Shown here piece by piece: positions 1 through 9,246 of a DNA stretch of 64,000 nt (the stretch's first letter is position 1; every line of letters begins with the position of its first letter). The stretch comes from Tatumella punctata (GTDB lineage Bacteria; Pseudomonadota; Gammaproteobacteria; Enterobacterales; Enterobacteriaceae): positions 78,112-142,111 of the forward strand of contig NZ_BAAAFW010000017.1 in the NCBI RefSeq assembly GCF_039523735.1, in the 5' to 3' direction. The position numbers and the translations under genes are program-made. Below the pieces are notes generated by a model. The model did no database searches. It saw nothing but the letters and a program-made list of their open reading frames with translations, and was not told the DNA's origin.

Positions 1-734
1 AAACACTGCTCCGTCAATTAATGCCGTGGCGTAAAGGTCCCTTTGCACTGTATGGCACCCGGATTAATACGGAATGGCGTTCCGACTGGAAATGGCAGCG
101 GGTATTACCTCATATCTCGCCACTGGCGGGCCGTACCGTTCTGGATGTCGGTTGCGGCAGTGGCTACCATATGTGGCGGATGCTCGGTGAAGGCGCTGAA
201 CTGGTGGTGGGTATTGACCCGATGCAACTGTTTCTCTGCCAGTTCGAAGCGGTACGTAAACTGCTGGGCGATGATCGCCGTGCACACCTGCTGCCGGTAG
301 GTATTGAACAGCTTCCGGAGCTGAATGCTTTTGACACCGTATTTTCTATGGGCGTGCTTTATCACCGCCGCTCTCCCCTTGACCACCTGATGCAATTAAA
401 AAATCAGCTGATCAGCGGAGGGGAGCTGGTGCTGGAAACCCTGGTGGTGGAAGGTGATGAAAATACCGTACTGGTCCCCGGTGAACGTTATGCACAAATG
501 CGTAATGTCTATTTTCTGCCATCGGCTGCTGCGCTGAAACACTGGCTGCAAAAATGCGGTTTTACCGAGGTGCGGATTGTCGACCATGCGGTCACTTCAA
601 CCGAAGAACAACGCCGGACTGACTGGATGACCAGCGAATCCCTGGCTGAATTTCTTGACCCTCAGGATAACCGCCTGACGGTGGAAGGTTACCCGGCGCC
701 GCTACGGGCGGTACTGATTGCCCGTAAACCCTGA
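1..734 (+). CDS. cmoB: tRNA U34 carboxymethyltransferase CmoB (5'-truncated by window edge)
   Basis: CmoB transfers the carboxymethyl group of carboxy-S-adenosylmethionine to 5-hydroxyuridine at tRNA position 34, giving cmo5U in the cytoplasm. The frame is open from base 3, and the codons before the Met at base 21 (TLLRQL) match the family, so that Met is internal and about 80 N-terminal residues lie outside the window. The visible part has the SAM-fold motif LDVGCGSGYH about 47 residues in, then VGIDP, MGVLYHRRSP and a conserved end VEGYPAPLRAVLIARKP. These agree along their length with E. coli CmoB as remembered. cutC follows convergently, as in E. coli where cmoB, cutC, yecM and argS are close neighbours. 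Confidence 0.96.
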   Translation, partial: TLLRQLMPWRKGPFALYGTRINTEWRSDWKWQRVLPHISPLAGRTVLDVGCGSGYHMWRMLGEGAELVVGIDPMQLFLCQFEAVRKLLGDDRRAHLLPVGIEQLPELNAFDTVFSMGVLYHRRSPLDHLMQLKNQLISGGELVLETLVVEGDENTVLVPGERYAQMRNVYFLPSAAALKHWLQKCGFTEVRIVDHAVTSTEEQRRTDWMTSESLAEFLDPQDNRLTVEGYPAPLRAVLIARKP

Positions 735-740
735 CCATCA

Positions 741-764
741 CAGCCGGCGATTCTCTGCCGGCTG
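741..764. terminator. Inverted repeat between cmoB and cutC
   Basis: A perfect 8-bp stem, CAGCCGGC paired with GCCGGCTG around an 8-nt loop, lies in the 39-bp gap between the convergent genes cmoB and cutC. There is no clear T run on either side, so it may be a weak bidirectional terminator or only an mRNA-end stabiliser. Confidence 0.4.
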
Positions 765-773
765 GCTGCAGGA

Positions 774-1505
774 CTATTGCATCATACTTTTCATTGCCGA
801 GACCATTTCGCCGTCCACGATGTAACGGGTAAATTCATCATCTGCAGAGTGGGAACTCATACTGACCCCTGCTTTACGGTAGTGCATCGGTGAACTCACC
901 GCTTTACTGGCCGAACTGTGTATTTCACGTATCCCTGCGCCGGTAAACCGGTGCAGGTTACTCAGCCGGACACCGGACCCGGCCATAATCACGGGTCCGC
1001 GACTGCGGATATTCAGTTCGCTGAGCAGGGATAATCCGTTTTCCGCATGCTCCTGCTGGCCGGATGTCAGGATCCTCGCCACTCCCAGTTCGGTCAGTTC
1101 ATCCAGCGCCCGGTAAGGGTTGTGACATAAATCAAACGCACGATGAAAAGTGACCGCCATACCGTCACATAACTGCATAATCTCCCGCATCCGCGCTATA
1201 TCAATATGTGCATGCCTGTCGAGAATCCCCACCACCACCCCGGCAAAACCCAGCTGCTTAATCAGGGCAATATCTGATGTCATCGCAGCAAATTCCCTGT
1301 CGCTGTAGCAAAAGTCTCCGCCCCTCGGGCGGACAATCGGATGAACCGGTACCGTAACCCCGTTAATCACTTGCTGTAACACCCCGGCAGAGGGTGTCAG
1401 CCCGCCTTCACGTGGTCCGGCGCAAAGCTCGATACGATCCGCACCGGCTTCAGCGGCCTGTAACGCACAATCCGCACCGTAGCAGCAGATTTCCAGTATC
1501 GCCAT
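774..1505 (-). CDS. cutC: Copper homeostasis protein CutC
   Basis: This 243-aa TIM-barrel protein matches the CutC family, a cytoplasmic protein linked to copper tolerance whose biochemical role is still debated. Visible family motifs are AGADRIELCAG near residue 18, PVHPIVRPRGGDF near 52, VTFHRAFD near 118, RILTSGQ near 143 and IMAGSGV near 173. Length is close to the usual 248 aa. The start is ATG at 1505 with an AGGGG-type ribosome-binding sequence just upstream. It is convergent with cmoB and downstream of yecM on the same strand, with about 250 bp between them. Family assignment is firm; the physiological role is not. Confidence 0.95.
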   Translation of the reverse strand: MAILEICCYGADCALQAAEAGADRIELCAGPREGGLTPSAGVLQQVINGVTVPVHPIVRPRGGDFCYSDREFAAMTSDIALIKQLGFAGVVVGILDRHAHIDIARMREIMQLCDGMAVTFHRAFDLCHNPYRALDELTELGVARILTSGQQEHAENGLSLLSELNIRSRGPVIMAGSGVRLSNLHRFTGAGIREIHSSASKAVSSPMHYRKAGVSMSSHSADDEFTRYIVDGEMVSAMKSMMQ

Positions 1506-1564
1506 GGGCTCCCCTTATCAAACAGTCTGTGTTGGTAATCGTAAAAATACGGATAAAAACTCTG

Positions 1565-1760
1565 TTAGTTGTCCGGTTTACGCGAGCGCCAATAATGGCA
1601 GTTAATCAGCACTAAAGGGGCGACCGGAATCACACCGGCGAAGTTAAGGGGATATAAATTCAAACAAAAATGGCAGTTGTACCGCAACGGACAACGCACA
1701 GATAACCGGCGTAACCATCATAACCGCAGGCAGCCAGCGTTCTCCGACTGCCGGGCAGTG
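1565..1760 (-). pseudogene. Possible frameshifted small membrane-protein remnant after yecM
   Basis: Directly after the yecM stop, the minus strand reads a hydrophobic frame (residues such as ERWLPAVMMVTPVICALSV) with Met codons at 1721 and 1718 and a TAA at 1644-1646. A one-base shift then opens a second frame (FAGVIPVAPLVLINCHYW, then RSRKPDN) ending at TAA 1565-1567. Together they look like a two-helix membrane protein of about 70 residues with a basic tail and a single indel. I do not recognise the family. The alternative is that both stretches are chance hydrophobic frames, so this is a weak call. Confidence 0.3.
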
Positions 1761-1761
1761 A

Positions 1762-2325
1762 CTATTTTTCGCTGGCGACAACCGCTTCAAGTGTATACGG
1801 GTGGAATTTTATCGTCGTTTTGCCGTCAGTTACCGCCAGAGTCGGGTTAGGCAGGCTGTCATGTTCTGCTGACGGGGCACTGGTTTTAAACGACATACCC
1901 GGCTGAGTCAGCCCGTGATCGGCAATCAGCGCCATCGCACGTTGCCCCAGGGTGTGCGGATCACCCGGCAGAACCACTTCAATATGTTCCCAGCCTTCAT
2001 GAGGGTAATGTTTGCTGCCCGGCCACGGCAGTTCCACCACCGGGATCTGCCAGTTCAGCAGCCGCAGTGGCTGATGTAATCTGAACAGGCAGACCGGCCG
2101 CTGATTGATATCGGCACGGGAAAACATCTCTCCCAGTTCGCTTAAACCGGCAGCCCAGCGCTCTGCGGTGGCATTCTGATGGCAGCGCAGTGAAATATGG
2201 TCAGGCTGTAATTCTGCCAGCGACAATCCCAGCCGGTGAGCAAGGTTACTGAGATCACCGGCAAAGCGTTGCAGGTCATCGGCAAGATCCGGCAATAACC
2301 GGGAAAAAGTGGCAATATCAGTCAT
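1762..2325 (-). CDS. yecM: VOC-superfamily protein YecM
   Basis: This 187-aa protein matches E. coli YecM, a VOC (glyoxalase/extradiol dioxygenase-like) fold protein proposed to bind metal but with no proven reaction. Diagnostic stretches are ADHISLRCHQNATAERW (here PDHISLRCHQNATAERW) near residue 41, VELPWPGSKHYPHEGWEHIE near 96 and LPNPTLAVTDGKTTIKFHP near 158. The His and Glu residues in HEGWEHIE and the HISLRCH segment are the likely metal-side residues by analogy with the family. It is divergent from argS, as in E. coli, and cutC follows it on the same strand. Confidence 0.95.
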   Translation of the reverse strand: MTDIATFSRLLPDLADDLQRFAGDLSNLAHRLGLSLAELQPDHISLRCHQNATAERWAAGLSELGEMFSRADINQRPVCLFRLHQPLRLLNWQIPVVELPWPGSKHYPHEGWEHIEVVLPGDPHTLGQRAMALIADHGLTQPGMSFKTSAPSAEHDSLPNPTLAVTDGKTTIKFHPYTLEAVVASEK

Positions 2326-2568
2326 AGTGTTCCATCGGTAAAAAATCTGCGCCGCTATTTTTGCGACTCCCCCGCACCATGTAAAGCCCGCAGGGAAAAA
2401 TATTCTCCGCCGGCTTCCGCGAACAGGGAGCTATCCGACTGCTGACGTCCGGCAGCCTTTCACGTATACTGCCCGACTCAATTTCGATTACTGCCCCTTA
2501 CGTATTGAAAACCGGCAACCAGTGGTTGGCCGTGCACGGGGGTGTTAACAGCTTATAAAGGTAATTCG

Positions 2569-4299
2569 GTGAATATTCAGGCTATTCTTTCAGAAAAAAT
2601 CAGTCAGGCAATGATCTCAGCTGGCGCTCCGGCCGACTGCGAAGCGCAGGTACGTCAGTCTGCCAAAGCACAGTTTGGCGACTATCAGGCCAACGGCATT
2701 ATGGCTGTTGCCAAAAAAATGGGTCAGGCACCGCGACAACTGGCCGAGCAGGTGCTTAACCGCCTTGATCTGAAAGGAATTGCCAGCAAAACCGAAATTG
2801 CCGGTCCCGGCTTTATTAATATTTTCCTCGACCCGCAGTGGCTGGCTGCCCGGGCCGAACAGGCACTGGCGTCAGACAGTCTGAATATCTCGCCGGTAGC
2901 ACCACAGACTATCGTGGTCGACTATTCGGCACCAAATGTGGCAAAAGAGATGCATGTGGGTCACTTGCGTTCCACGATTATCGGCGATGCTTCGGTTCGC
3001 ACCCTGGAGTTTCTCGGACACAAGGTTATCCGTGCTAACCATATCGGCGACTGGGGTACCCAGTTCGGCATGTTAATTGCCTTCCTGGAGAAAAAACAAC
3101 AGGAACAACAGACTGAGATCGCCCTGTCTGACCTGGAAGCCTTTTACCGTGAAGCAAAACAGCTTTATGACCAGGATGAGGCATTCGCTGCGCGGGCCCG
3201 CAGCTATGTGGTGAAATTACAGAGCGGTGACCAGTACTGTGCGCAGATGTGGAAGAAACTGGTGGATATCACCATGGCGCAGAACCAGTACAACTATGAC
3301 CGTCTGAATGTCAGCCTGACACGTGACGATGTGATGGGTGAAAGCCTGTATAACTCTATGTTACCGGGCATTGTTGCTGATCTGGAACAAAAAGGCCTCG
3401 CGGTAGAAAGCGAAGGTGCCGTTGTCGTTTACCTGGATGAGTACAGGAATAAAGAAGGTGAACCTATGGGGGTGATCATCCGTAAAAAGGATGGCGGCTA
3501 CCTGTACACCACCACCGATATTGCCTGTGCAAAATACCGTTATGAAACCCTGAAAGCCGATCGTGTGCTGTATTACATTGATTCACGTCAGCACCAGCAC
3601 CTGATGCAGGCGTGGACTATCGTCCGTAAAGCCGGCTATGTCCCGGACAGCGTCCCGCTGGAACACCATATGTTTGGTATGATGCTGGGTAAAGACGGGC
3701 GTCCGTTTAAAACCCGTGCCGGTGGCACCATTAAACTGGCCGATCTGCTGGATGAAGCCCACGAACGTGCGCTGAAACTGGTCAGTGATAAAAATCCGGA
3801 GATGTCTGCACAGGAGCTGCAGCAGCTGGCCGAGGTTATCGGTATTGGTGCAGTAAAATATGCTGACCTGTCCAAAAGCCGTACCACGGATTATATTTTC
3901 GACTGGGACAATATGCTGGCTTTCGAAGGTAATACGGCACCTTATCTGCTGTACGCTTACACCCGCGTATTATCCGTTTTCCGTAAAGCCGGAATCAGCG
4001 AACAGACAACAGAAGGCAGTATCATCCTCAGCCAGCCACGTGAAGCAGCACTGGCAACTCGCTTATTGCAGTTTGAAGAAACCATCCTGCAGGTCGCCCG
4101 CGAAGGTACGCCTCACGTAATGTGTGCTTACTTATATGAGCTGGCCGTATTGTTCTCCGGTTTCTATGAGCACTGCCCGATTCTGGCCGCTGAGGATGAC
4201 GCCACCCGCCATAGCCGTCTGAAACTGGCCAGCCTGACAGCCAGAACCCTGAAATGTGGTCTGGACACCCTCGGAATTAACACCGTCGAACGTATGTGA
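2569..4299 (+). CDS. argS: Arginyl-tRNA synthetase
   Basis: Class I aminoacyl-tRNA synthetase charging tRNA-Arg. I place the start at GTG 2569 (VNIQAILSEK), which matches the E. coli N-terminus NIQALLSEK and has AAAGGT seven bases upstream; a longer in-frame ATG at 2542 would add nine unconserved residues. The product is 576 aa against 577 in E. coli. It has the N-terminal Add-1 domain, the HIGH-type motif HVGHLRSTIIGD near residue 123, and the ADLSKSRTTDY segment in the position of KMSKS. The all-alpha anticodon-binding domain forms the C-terminus and ends in the conserved LGINTVERM. It diverges from yecM. Confidence 0.98.
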   Translation: MNIQAILSEKISQAMISAGAPADCEAQVRQSAKAQFGDYQANGIMAVAKKMGQAPRQLAEQVLNRLDLKGIASKTEIAGPGFINIFLDPQWLAARAEQALASDSLNISPVAPQTIVVDYSAPNVAKEMHVGHLRSTIIGDASVRTLEFLGHKVIRANHIGDWGTQFGMLIAFLEKKQQEQQTEIALSDLEAFYREAKQLYDQDEAFAARARSYVVKLQSGDQYCAQMWKKLVDITMAQNQYNYDRLNVSLTRDDVMGESLYNSMLPGIVADLEQKGLAVESEGAVVVYLDEYRNKEGEPMGVIIRKKDGGYLYTTTDIACAKYRYETLKADRVLYYIDSRQHQHLMQAWTIVRKAGYVPDSVPLEHHMFGMMLGKDGRPFKTRAGGTIKLADLLDEAHERALKLVSDKNPEMSAQELQQLAEVIGIGAVKYADLSKSRTTDYIFDWDNMLAFEGNTAPYLLYAYTRVLSVFRKAGISEQTTEGSIILSQPREAALATRLLQFEETILQVAREGTPHVMCAYLYELAVLFSGFYEHCPILAAEDDATRHSRLKLASLTARTLKCGLDTLGINTVERM

Positions 4300-4307
4300 T
4301 TTTCCTG

Positions 4308-4326
4308 ACCGGAGCCCTCCTCCGGT
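4308..4326. terminator. Short hairpin after argS
   Basis: ACCGGAG pairs with CTCCGGT around a 5-nt loop, 9 bases after the argS stop and upstream of the convergent flhE end. There is no T run, so terminator function is only suggested by its position. Confidence 0.3.
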
Positions 4327-4418
4327 ATGGCGGAACAGTCGCAGGACAATGCGGGCTATACTACGCTTTCCTGTTTCTGTTCTGCCAGACGTTGCGCAAC
4401 AACATAGCCCTTAACAGA

Positions 4419-4844
4419 CTAACGCACAGTATTCTGTCGCTGCCGGTAAGTGACACGAACCTCAGTGCTAACCACACGAAAACCTGCGGGGATAACCGCA
4501 CTGCTTTGTATCCGGAAACGCAGATAAAACGGCCCTGTTCCGCGATCTGAGTTGAACCAGTCTCCTGCGCCCTTGCCCCCGTCCAGCGTAAAACAATCAC
4601 TCCCCCGGCATAACTGAGCCTGGAATCCGGCCGGGGCCGGGTCGGTTAGCTGGTAATACCAGCCAGTGCGAAGAATATTGCCGGCGGATGGCACAACAAT
4701 ATTTAGCGGGCGTGTCGTCACCCAGTGGCCGCGGCGGGTCATTGCCGGGCCCGGCAGGCTGCCACTGAGCGTGATATCAGCCGCTGGCAGCCTTACGGCC
4801 ACGACCAGCAGCAGCAACAGAGAACAGCGTGAAATATACGCCAC
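4419..4844 (-). CDS. flhE: Flagellar protein FlhE
   Basis: FlhE is a small periplasmic protein encoded after flhA in enterobacteria and reported to limit proton leak through the flagellar export gate. This 141-aa product has an N-terminal signal peptide (hydrophobic SLLLLLVVAV, cleavage near AAD). It shares with E. coli FlhE the pattern WYYQLTDPAPAGFQAQLC, a second Cys a few residues on (GSDCFTLDG), and the C-terminal IPAGFRVVSTEVRVTYR. It starts 3 bp after flhA, so the two are almost certainly one transcript. Confidence 0.9.
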   Translation of the reverse strand: MAYISRCSLLLLLVVAVRLPAADITLSGSLPGPAMTRRGHWVTTRPLNIVVPSAGNILRTGWYYQLTDPAPAGFQAQLCRGSDCFTLDGGKGAGDWFNSDRGTGPFYLRFRIQSSAVIPAGFRVVSTEVRVTYRQRQNTVR

Positions 4845-4847
4845 CGG

Positions 4848-6929
4848 TTACTGGCTGCCCAGGCTGGCGGTCTGACGAATTGGCCGGTGAGTTTTTACCT
4901 CAGCAGACGACATAACGACCAGTTGCGGAAAGCTGCGACGTAAGTAACGGGAGAGCAGCTCCCGGAGCCCGGCCCGGACCACCAGCACTGGTGTCACCCC
5001 CAATCCTTCCTGGGTCTGTATCGCTTCTGCGGTTTGTGCTGTCAGGTGTTCTGCCAGCCCGGGCTCAAGGGCACCACCGGTTTGCGCCACCTGTAATAAC
5101 AGATTTTCTGTGGCCGGTTGCAGTCCAATCACCTGTATCTCATCATCTCCGGGAAAACACTGCTGAGTGATGGCCCTGCCTAACGCGATCCGCACTGCAC
5201 TGGTCAGTTGCTGGCTGTCGGCTGTTATCGGGCTATGCTCCGCCAGGGTTTCTATAATGGTGCACATATCGCGCACCGGAACCTGTTCACCGAGTAAATT
5301 CTGTAACACCTTGTGCAGGGTCGTCAGGCTGATCAGTTCAGGAATCAGTCCTTCAGTCAGCTTTGGCATTTCACGACTGAGACGTTCCAGCAATTGCCGG
5401 GCTTCCTGACGTCCGAACAGTTCACTGGCAGACTGACTCAGCAGGTGATTGAGGTGCGTAGCCACCACTGTACTGGCCTCGACCACAGTGTACCCCTGCG
5501 TTCTGGCCTGTTCACGCAGTGCGCCGTCGATCCATACGGCCTGTAACCCAAACGCAGGGTCACGGGTGATATCACCCGGCAGTTCTCCGGTCGCTCCCCC
5601 CGGATTAATAGCAAGCCAGCGCCCGGGCCAGACATCCCCCCGACCAATCTCGACACCTTTCATCAGAATCCGGTAGCAGGATGCCGCCAGACTGAGGTTA
5701 TCGCTGATATGTACCGGTGGCGGCAGAAATCCCATCGTCCGGGCAAATTTTTTGCGGATCCCGCGGATACGGCCGGGCAAATCGCCCTGACGGGCTTCAT
5801 CAACCAGCGGAATCAGCCGGTACCCGACTTCCATTGCCAGCGGATCTTCAAGGGTCACATCATCCCAGCTGACCTCAGCCGCCGGTATTGCCGGTGCCTG
5901 AGACTGTAACTGCTGTGCAGCTCCGGCCAGCTGCTGTTCGCGTCCTTTCAGCCACCAGGCCAGCAGCAGCAACGCCGCAGTAAACAGTAAAAACACCAGA
6001 TTCGGCATGCCGGGCACAATCCCCAGTAATCCGAGCACCGCGGCACTTAACAACATCACCCGCGGCTGACTGAACAGCTGGGAAACCATCTGCTCACCCA
6101 CATTATTATCGGTACTGACCCGGGTCACAATCACCCCGGCAGCCGTCGAAATGACCAGCGCCGGAATCTGAGCCACCAGTCCGTCGCCAATGGTCAGCAG
6201 GGTATAACTGGCCGCCGCCTGACCTAAATCCAGCCCGTGCTGTACAACCCCGACCAGTAATCCACCGATAATATTAATCACCATGATCAGGATCCCGGCA
6301 ATGGCATCACCGCGGACAAATTTACTGGCGCCATCCATTGAACCGTAAAAATCAGCTTCCTGGGAAACATCACTGCGCCTGGTTTTTGCTTCATCCTCGC
6401 CAATCAGGCCGGCATTCAGATCCGCATCTATTGCCATCTGTTTGCCTGGCATACCGTCAAGCACAAAACGCGCACCGACTTCGGCAATACGTCCGGCACC
6501 TTTAGTGATCACCATAAAGTTAATCACCACCAGGATCACGAACACCACAATCCCAATCGCAAAATTTCCGCCAACCAGAAAATGACCAAAAGCCTCGACC
6601 ACTTTCCCCGCAGCCCCTGCCCCCGTATGCCCCTGTAATAAAATGATCCGTGTCGACGCGATATTCAGGGCCAGACGTAACAGGGTCGCGAACAATAATA
6701 CGGTCGGAAATGCGGCAAATTCGAGGGTTTTACGGGTGAACATAGCCACCAGCAACACCATAACCGACAAGGCAATATTAAAAGTAAACAGCATATCGAG
6801 CAGGAACGGGGGCAGCGGCAGTACCATCATCGCCAGGATAACCAGAATCAGTACCGGCCCTGCCAGGATCTGCCACTCCACATCACTCCAGCGTGCAGGA
6901 AGACGCAGTTTCTTTGCCAGATTATCCAT
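4848..6929 (-). CDS. flhA: Flagellar biosynthesis protein FlhA
   Basis: FlhA is the large export-gate subunit of the flagellar type III secretion system, with an inner-membrane N-terminal half and a cytoplasmic C-terminal ring that docks chaperone-substrate complexes. The 693-aa product has about eight membrane segments within residues 20-330. These carry the FHIPEP-family signature region (GAGRIAEVGARFVLDGMPGK and SKFVRGDAIAGI), followed by the soluble domain from about 350. Length is as in E. coli (692). It overlaps flhB by 8 bases and is followed by flhE, the standard flhBAE order. Confidence 0.98.
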   Translation of the reverse strand: MDNLAKKLRLPARWSDVEWQILAGPVLILVILAMMVLPLPPFLLDMLFTFNIALSVMVLLVAMFTRKTLEFAAFPTVLLFATLLRLALNIASTRIILLQGHTGAGAAGKVVEAFGHFLVGGNFAIGIVVFVILVVINFMVITKGAGRIAEVGARFVLDGMPGKQMAIDADLNAGLIGEDEAKTRRSDVSQEADFYGSMDGASKFVRGDAIAGILIMVINIIGGLLVGVVQHGLDLGQAAASYTLLTIGDGLVAQIPALVISTAAGVIVTRVSTDNNVGEQMVSQLFSQPRVMLLSAAVLGLLGIVPGMPNLVFLLFTAALLLLAWWLKGREQQLAGAAQQLQSQAPAIPAAEVSWDDVTLEDPLAMEVGYRLIPLVDEARQGDLPGRIRGIRKKFARTMGFLPPPVHISDNLSLAASCYRILMKGVEIGRGDVWPGRWLAINPGGATGELPGDITRDPAFGLQAVWIDGALREQARTQGYTVVEASTVVATHLNHLLSQSASELFGRQEARQLLERLSREMPKLTEGLIPELISLTTLHKVLQNLLGEQVPVRDMCTIIETLAEHSPITADSQQLTSAVRIALGRAITQQCFPGDDEIQVIGLQPATENLLLQVAQTGGALEPGLAEHLTAQTAEAIQTQEGLGVTPVLVVRAGLRELLSRYLRRSFPQLVVMSSAEVKTHRPIRQTASLGSQ

Positions 6930-8070
6930 GGGGGGAAATGTCTCCTGTTATATCCATTTGCTGCGGCACCTCGAGATTTTTCGGTGTCAGCGGTTGACTG
7001 CCGCCGGTCGTTTTCCAGCGTCTCAGTTGCCACACCCAGGCCAGCACTTCTGCGACTGCCCCGTATAACGCGCCGGGGATATATTCACCGGGCTCCGTAT
7101 GGCGATACAGGGCTCGTGCCAGCGGTGGTGCTTCCAGAGTGGGTATCCGGTGTTGCTGCGCAATCGCGCGTATCCTTTCTGCCAGCTTGTCACTGCCTTT
7201 GGCCACGACTTTAGGGGCCTGCATTTTGCCTTCCTGGTACTGTAAGGCCACTGCAAAATGTGTCGGGTTAGTCACAACAACATCCGCTTCCGCCACTGCC
7301 GACATCATCCTTTGCCGGGCTGCGGCGCGCATCTGCTGGCGTATCCGGCTTTTAAGATGCGGATCACCTTCCTGCTGTTTGTATTCATCCCGCAAATCCT
7401 GACGCGACATCCGCAGTTTTTTCTGGTAGCTGTACAACTGCCAGAAAACATCCAGCCCGGCCATTGGCAGCATGCCCAGCACTACCCACAGTCCGCAGAC
7501 CACAATCAGTGACAAACCGCGGGAGATGGCCACACCGGCAGGTAAAGTGATCAATACCAGAAACTCGTCCCAGTGCCGGTACAGATAACTACCGGCAAGA
7601 GTGCCGGTGATCACCACTTTCAGCAGCGCTTTGGTCAGTTCTGCCACCATCTGGCCGCTAAACAGGCGTTTAACGCCGCTGAGCGGATTCATCCGGCCGG
7701 GGGAAAATTTCAGGGATTTACCGCTCAGGGACATACCGCCTATCAGTAAAGGTGAACATGCCGCCACCAGCATGATCCCGGCCATCAGCGGTGCCAGAGC
7801 AAGAACACACTGCCAGAGTAAGCTGCTGCTGTGGAGTAACGGCGTCTGATCCCGGGTAATGCGCTGGTCGAAGACAAAACCACTGCGCATCATGCGGGTT
7901 AACGCTTCCGCCATCGATACCGCGCTGAGGCGTAATAACAGTAGTCCGGCAAATAACATTAATAATGAGGTCAGCTCCCGTGAACGGGGAATATCGCCTT
8001 CTTCACGGGCCTTTTCTATCCGCCGGCTGCTGGGGGCTTCGGTTTTATCTTCCTGATCCTGATCGGCCAC
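6922..8070 (-). CDS. flhB: Flagellar export switch protein FlhB
   Basis: FlhB switches export specificity from rod/hook to filament substrates after autocleavage at NPTH. The 382-aa product shows the conserved N-terminus (DKTEAPSSRRIEKAREEGDI), four membrane segments and the self-cleavage site TNPTHFAVALQY near residue 268. A C-terminal tail after that matches the family. The start is GTG at 8070 (ADQDQEDKTEAP), consistent with the family N-terminus, with only a weak ribosome-binding sequence. A 103-bp gap separates it from cheZ. That gap holds a short hairpin, CCCGG/CCGGG at 8151-8165, which could end the che transcript, so flhBAE may have its own promoter there as in E. coli. Confidence 0.97.
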   Translation of the reverse strand: MADQDQEDKTEAPSSRRIEKAREEGDIPRSRELTSLLMLFAGLLLLRLSAVSMAEALTRMMRSGFVFDQRITRDQTPLLHSSSLLWQCVLALAPLMAGIMLVAACSPLLIGGMSLSGKSLKFSPGRMNPLSGVKRLFSGQMVAELTKALLKVVITGTLAGSYLYRHWDEFLVLITLPAGVAISRGLSLIVVCGLWVVLGMLPMAGLDVFWQLYSYQKKLRMSRQDLRDEYKQQEGDPHLKSRIRQQMRAAARQRMMSAVAEADVVVTNPTHFAVALQYQEGKMQAPKVVAKGSDKLAERIRAIAQQHRIPTLEAPPLARALYRHTEPGEYIPGALYGAVAEVLAWVWQLRRWKTTGGSQPLTPKNLEVPQQMDITGDISPHG

Positions 8071-8173
8071 AACACTGCTCTGCTGATTGCTGAAAAATCA
8101 AGCATAACAGAGGCCTGTCGGATCTATCGTTCAGATATCCGGAGGAAACACCCGGTTATTCCGGGATCGGGGC

Positions 8174-8815
8174 TCAGAATCCGAGACTGTCCAGTAAGTC
8201 ATCCACCTGGTCCTGGTTAGCAATAACACCGCTGGCACTGCTATCGATCTGTGGTCCGTTTAACAGACTGTCTTGCTCTGTTTTCACGGGCAGTGCCGCC
8301 TCAGGTATATTTTCCAGCAATACCATCAGTAATTGCCGCTCAATTTCCTGAATAACTTCCATCATCCGCTTAATCACCTGACCGGTAAGATCCTGAAAAT
8401 CCTGAGCCATCATAATGGCAAGCAACTGCTGGTTAGTGAAACCCGTATGTTCAGGCACTTCAGCCAGAAACTGCCGGGTATCTGTTACCAGTTGCCGTGC
8501 ATCATTAAGTTCTATCGGATCGGCGAACCACAGATCCCAGCGTCCGGCCAGTGCCACAGACTGCTGTTGCAGCTGGTCCTGATGTGGCTGTGCCGCTTCG
8601 ACACAACTTAACGCCCGGTCTGCAGCCTGAGCAGTCATCTGTACCACATAATCCAGCCGGTCACGGGCATCGGGGATGGCTTCTGCAGCATCGGCTATTG
8701 CCTGTTCAAGCCCCATCGCCCGTAAATTATCCCGTAACATCCGGGCCAGAGACCCGACTTTTGTGACAATGTCACGTACAGTTTTGTCGTTATCAGGTAG
8801 CGGAATCTGGTTCAT
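8174..8815 (-). CDS. cheZ: Chemotaxis phosphatase CheZ
   Basis: CheZ dephosphorylates CheY-P, ending the tumble signal. The 213-aa protein matches E. coli CheZ (214 aa) throughout: the hairpin region with AIPDARDRLDYVVQMTAQAA near residue 45, the catalytic MMAQDFQDLTGQVIKRMM stretch near 140 (the Gln in QDLTGQ inserts into the CheY site), and the C-terminal CheY-binding tail QDQVDDLLDSLGF. It follows cheY by 9 bp on the minus strand and is the last gene of the chemotaxis block before flhB. Confidence 0.98.
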   Translation of the reverse strand: MNQIPLPDNDKTVRDIVTKVGSLARMLRDNLRAMGLEQAIADAAEAIPDARDRLDYVVQMTAQAADRALSCVEAAQPHQDQLQQQSVALAGRWDLWFADPIELNDARQLVTDTRQFLAEVPEHTGFTNQQLLAIMMAQDFQDLTGQVIKRMMEVIQEIERQLLMVLLENIPEAALPVKTEQDSLLNGPQIDSSASGVIANQDQVDDLLDSLGF

Positions 8816-8824
8816 CTGTGTCCC

Positions 8825-9214
8825 CTAAATACCGAGTTTTTCAAAAATTTTATTCAGTTTTTCTTCCAGAATAGCGGCGGTAAACGGCTTAACCACATAA
8901 CCGCTGGCCCCGGCCTGTGCGGCGGCAATAATATTTTCTTTTTTGGCTTCCGCGGTGACCATCAGTACCGGCATCGCCGATAATTTACCGTCCGCGCGAA
9001 TACTGTGTAACAGCTCAAGCCCGTCCATATTGGGCATATTCCAGTCAGTGATCACAAACCCGAAATTTCCGGCTTGTAATTTATTCAGGGCATCCACCCC
9101 GTCTTCGGCTTCTTCTACATTGGTAAACCCCAGCTCTTTTAATAAATTACGGACAATACGCCGCATGGTATTAAAATCATCAACAACTAAAAAATGTAAG
9201 TTACTGTCCGCCAT
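8825..9214 (-). CDS. cheY: Chemotaxis response regulator CheY
   Basis: Single-domain receiver that is phosphorylated by CheA and binds FliM to cause clockwise rotation. All key residues are visible in the 129-aa product: Asp12 and Asp13 (LVVDD), the phospho-acceptor Asp57 (TDWNMPNMDG), Thr87 (MVTAEAKKEN) and Lys109 (VVKPF). Sequence is nearly collinear with E. coli CheY. It sits between cheB and cheZ. Confidence 0.99.
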   Translation of the reverse strand: MADSNLHFLVVDDFNTMRRIVRNLLKELGFTNVEEAEDGVDALNKLQAGNFGFVITDWNMPNMDGLELLHSIRADGKLSAMPVLMVTAEAKKENIIAAAQAGASGYVVKPFTAAILEEKLNKIFEKLGI

Positions 9215-9246
9215 TGCACTTTCCTTTGTGTTCGCTACTGCTTAGA

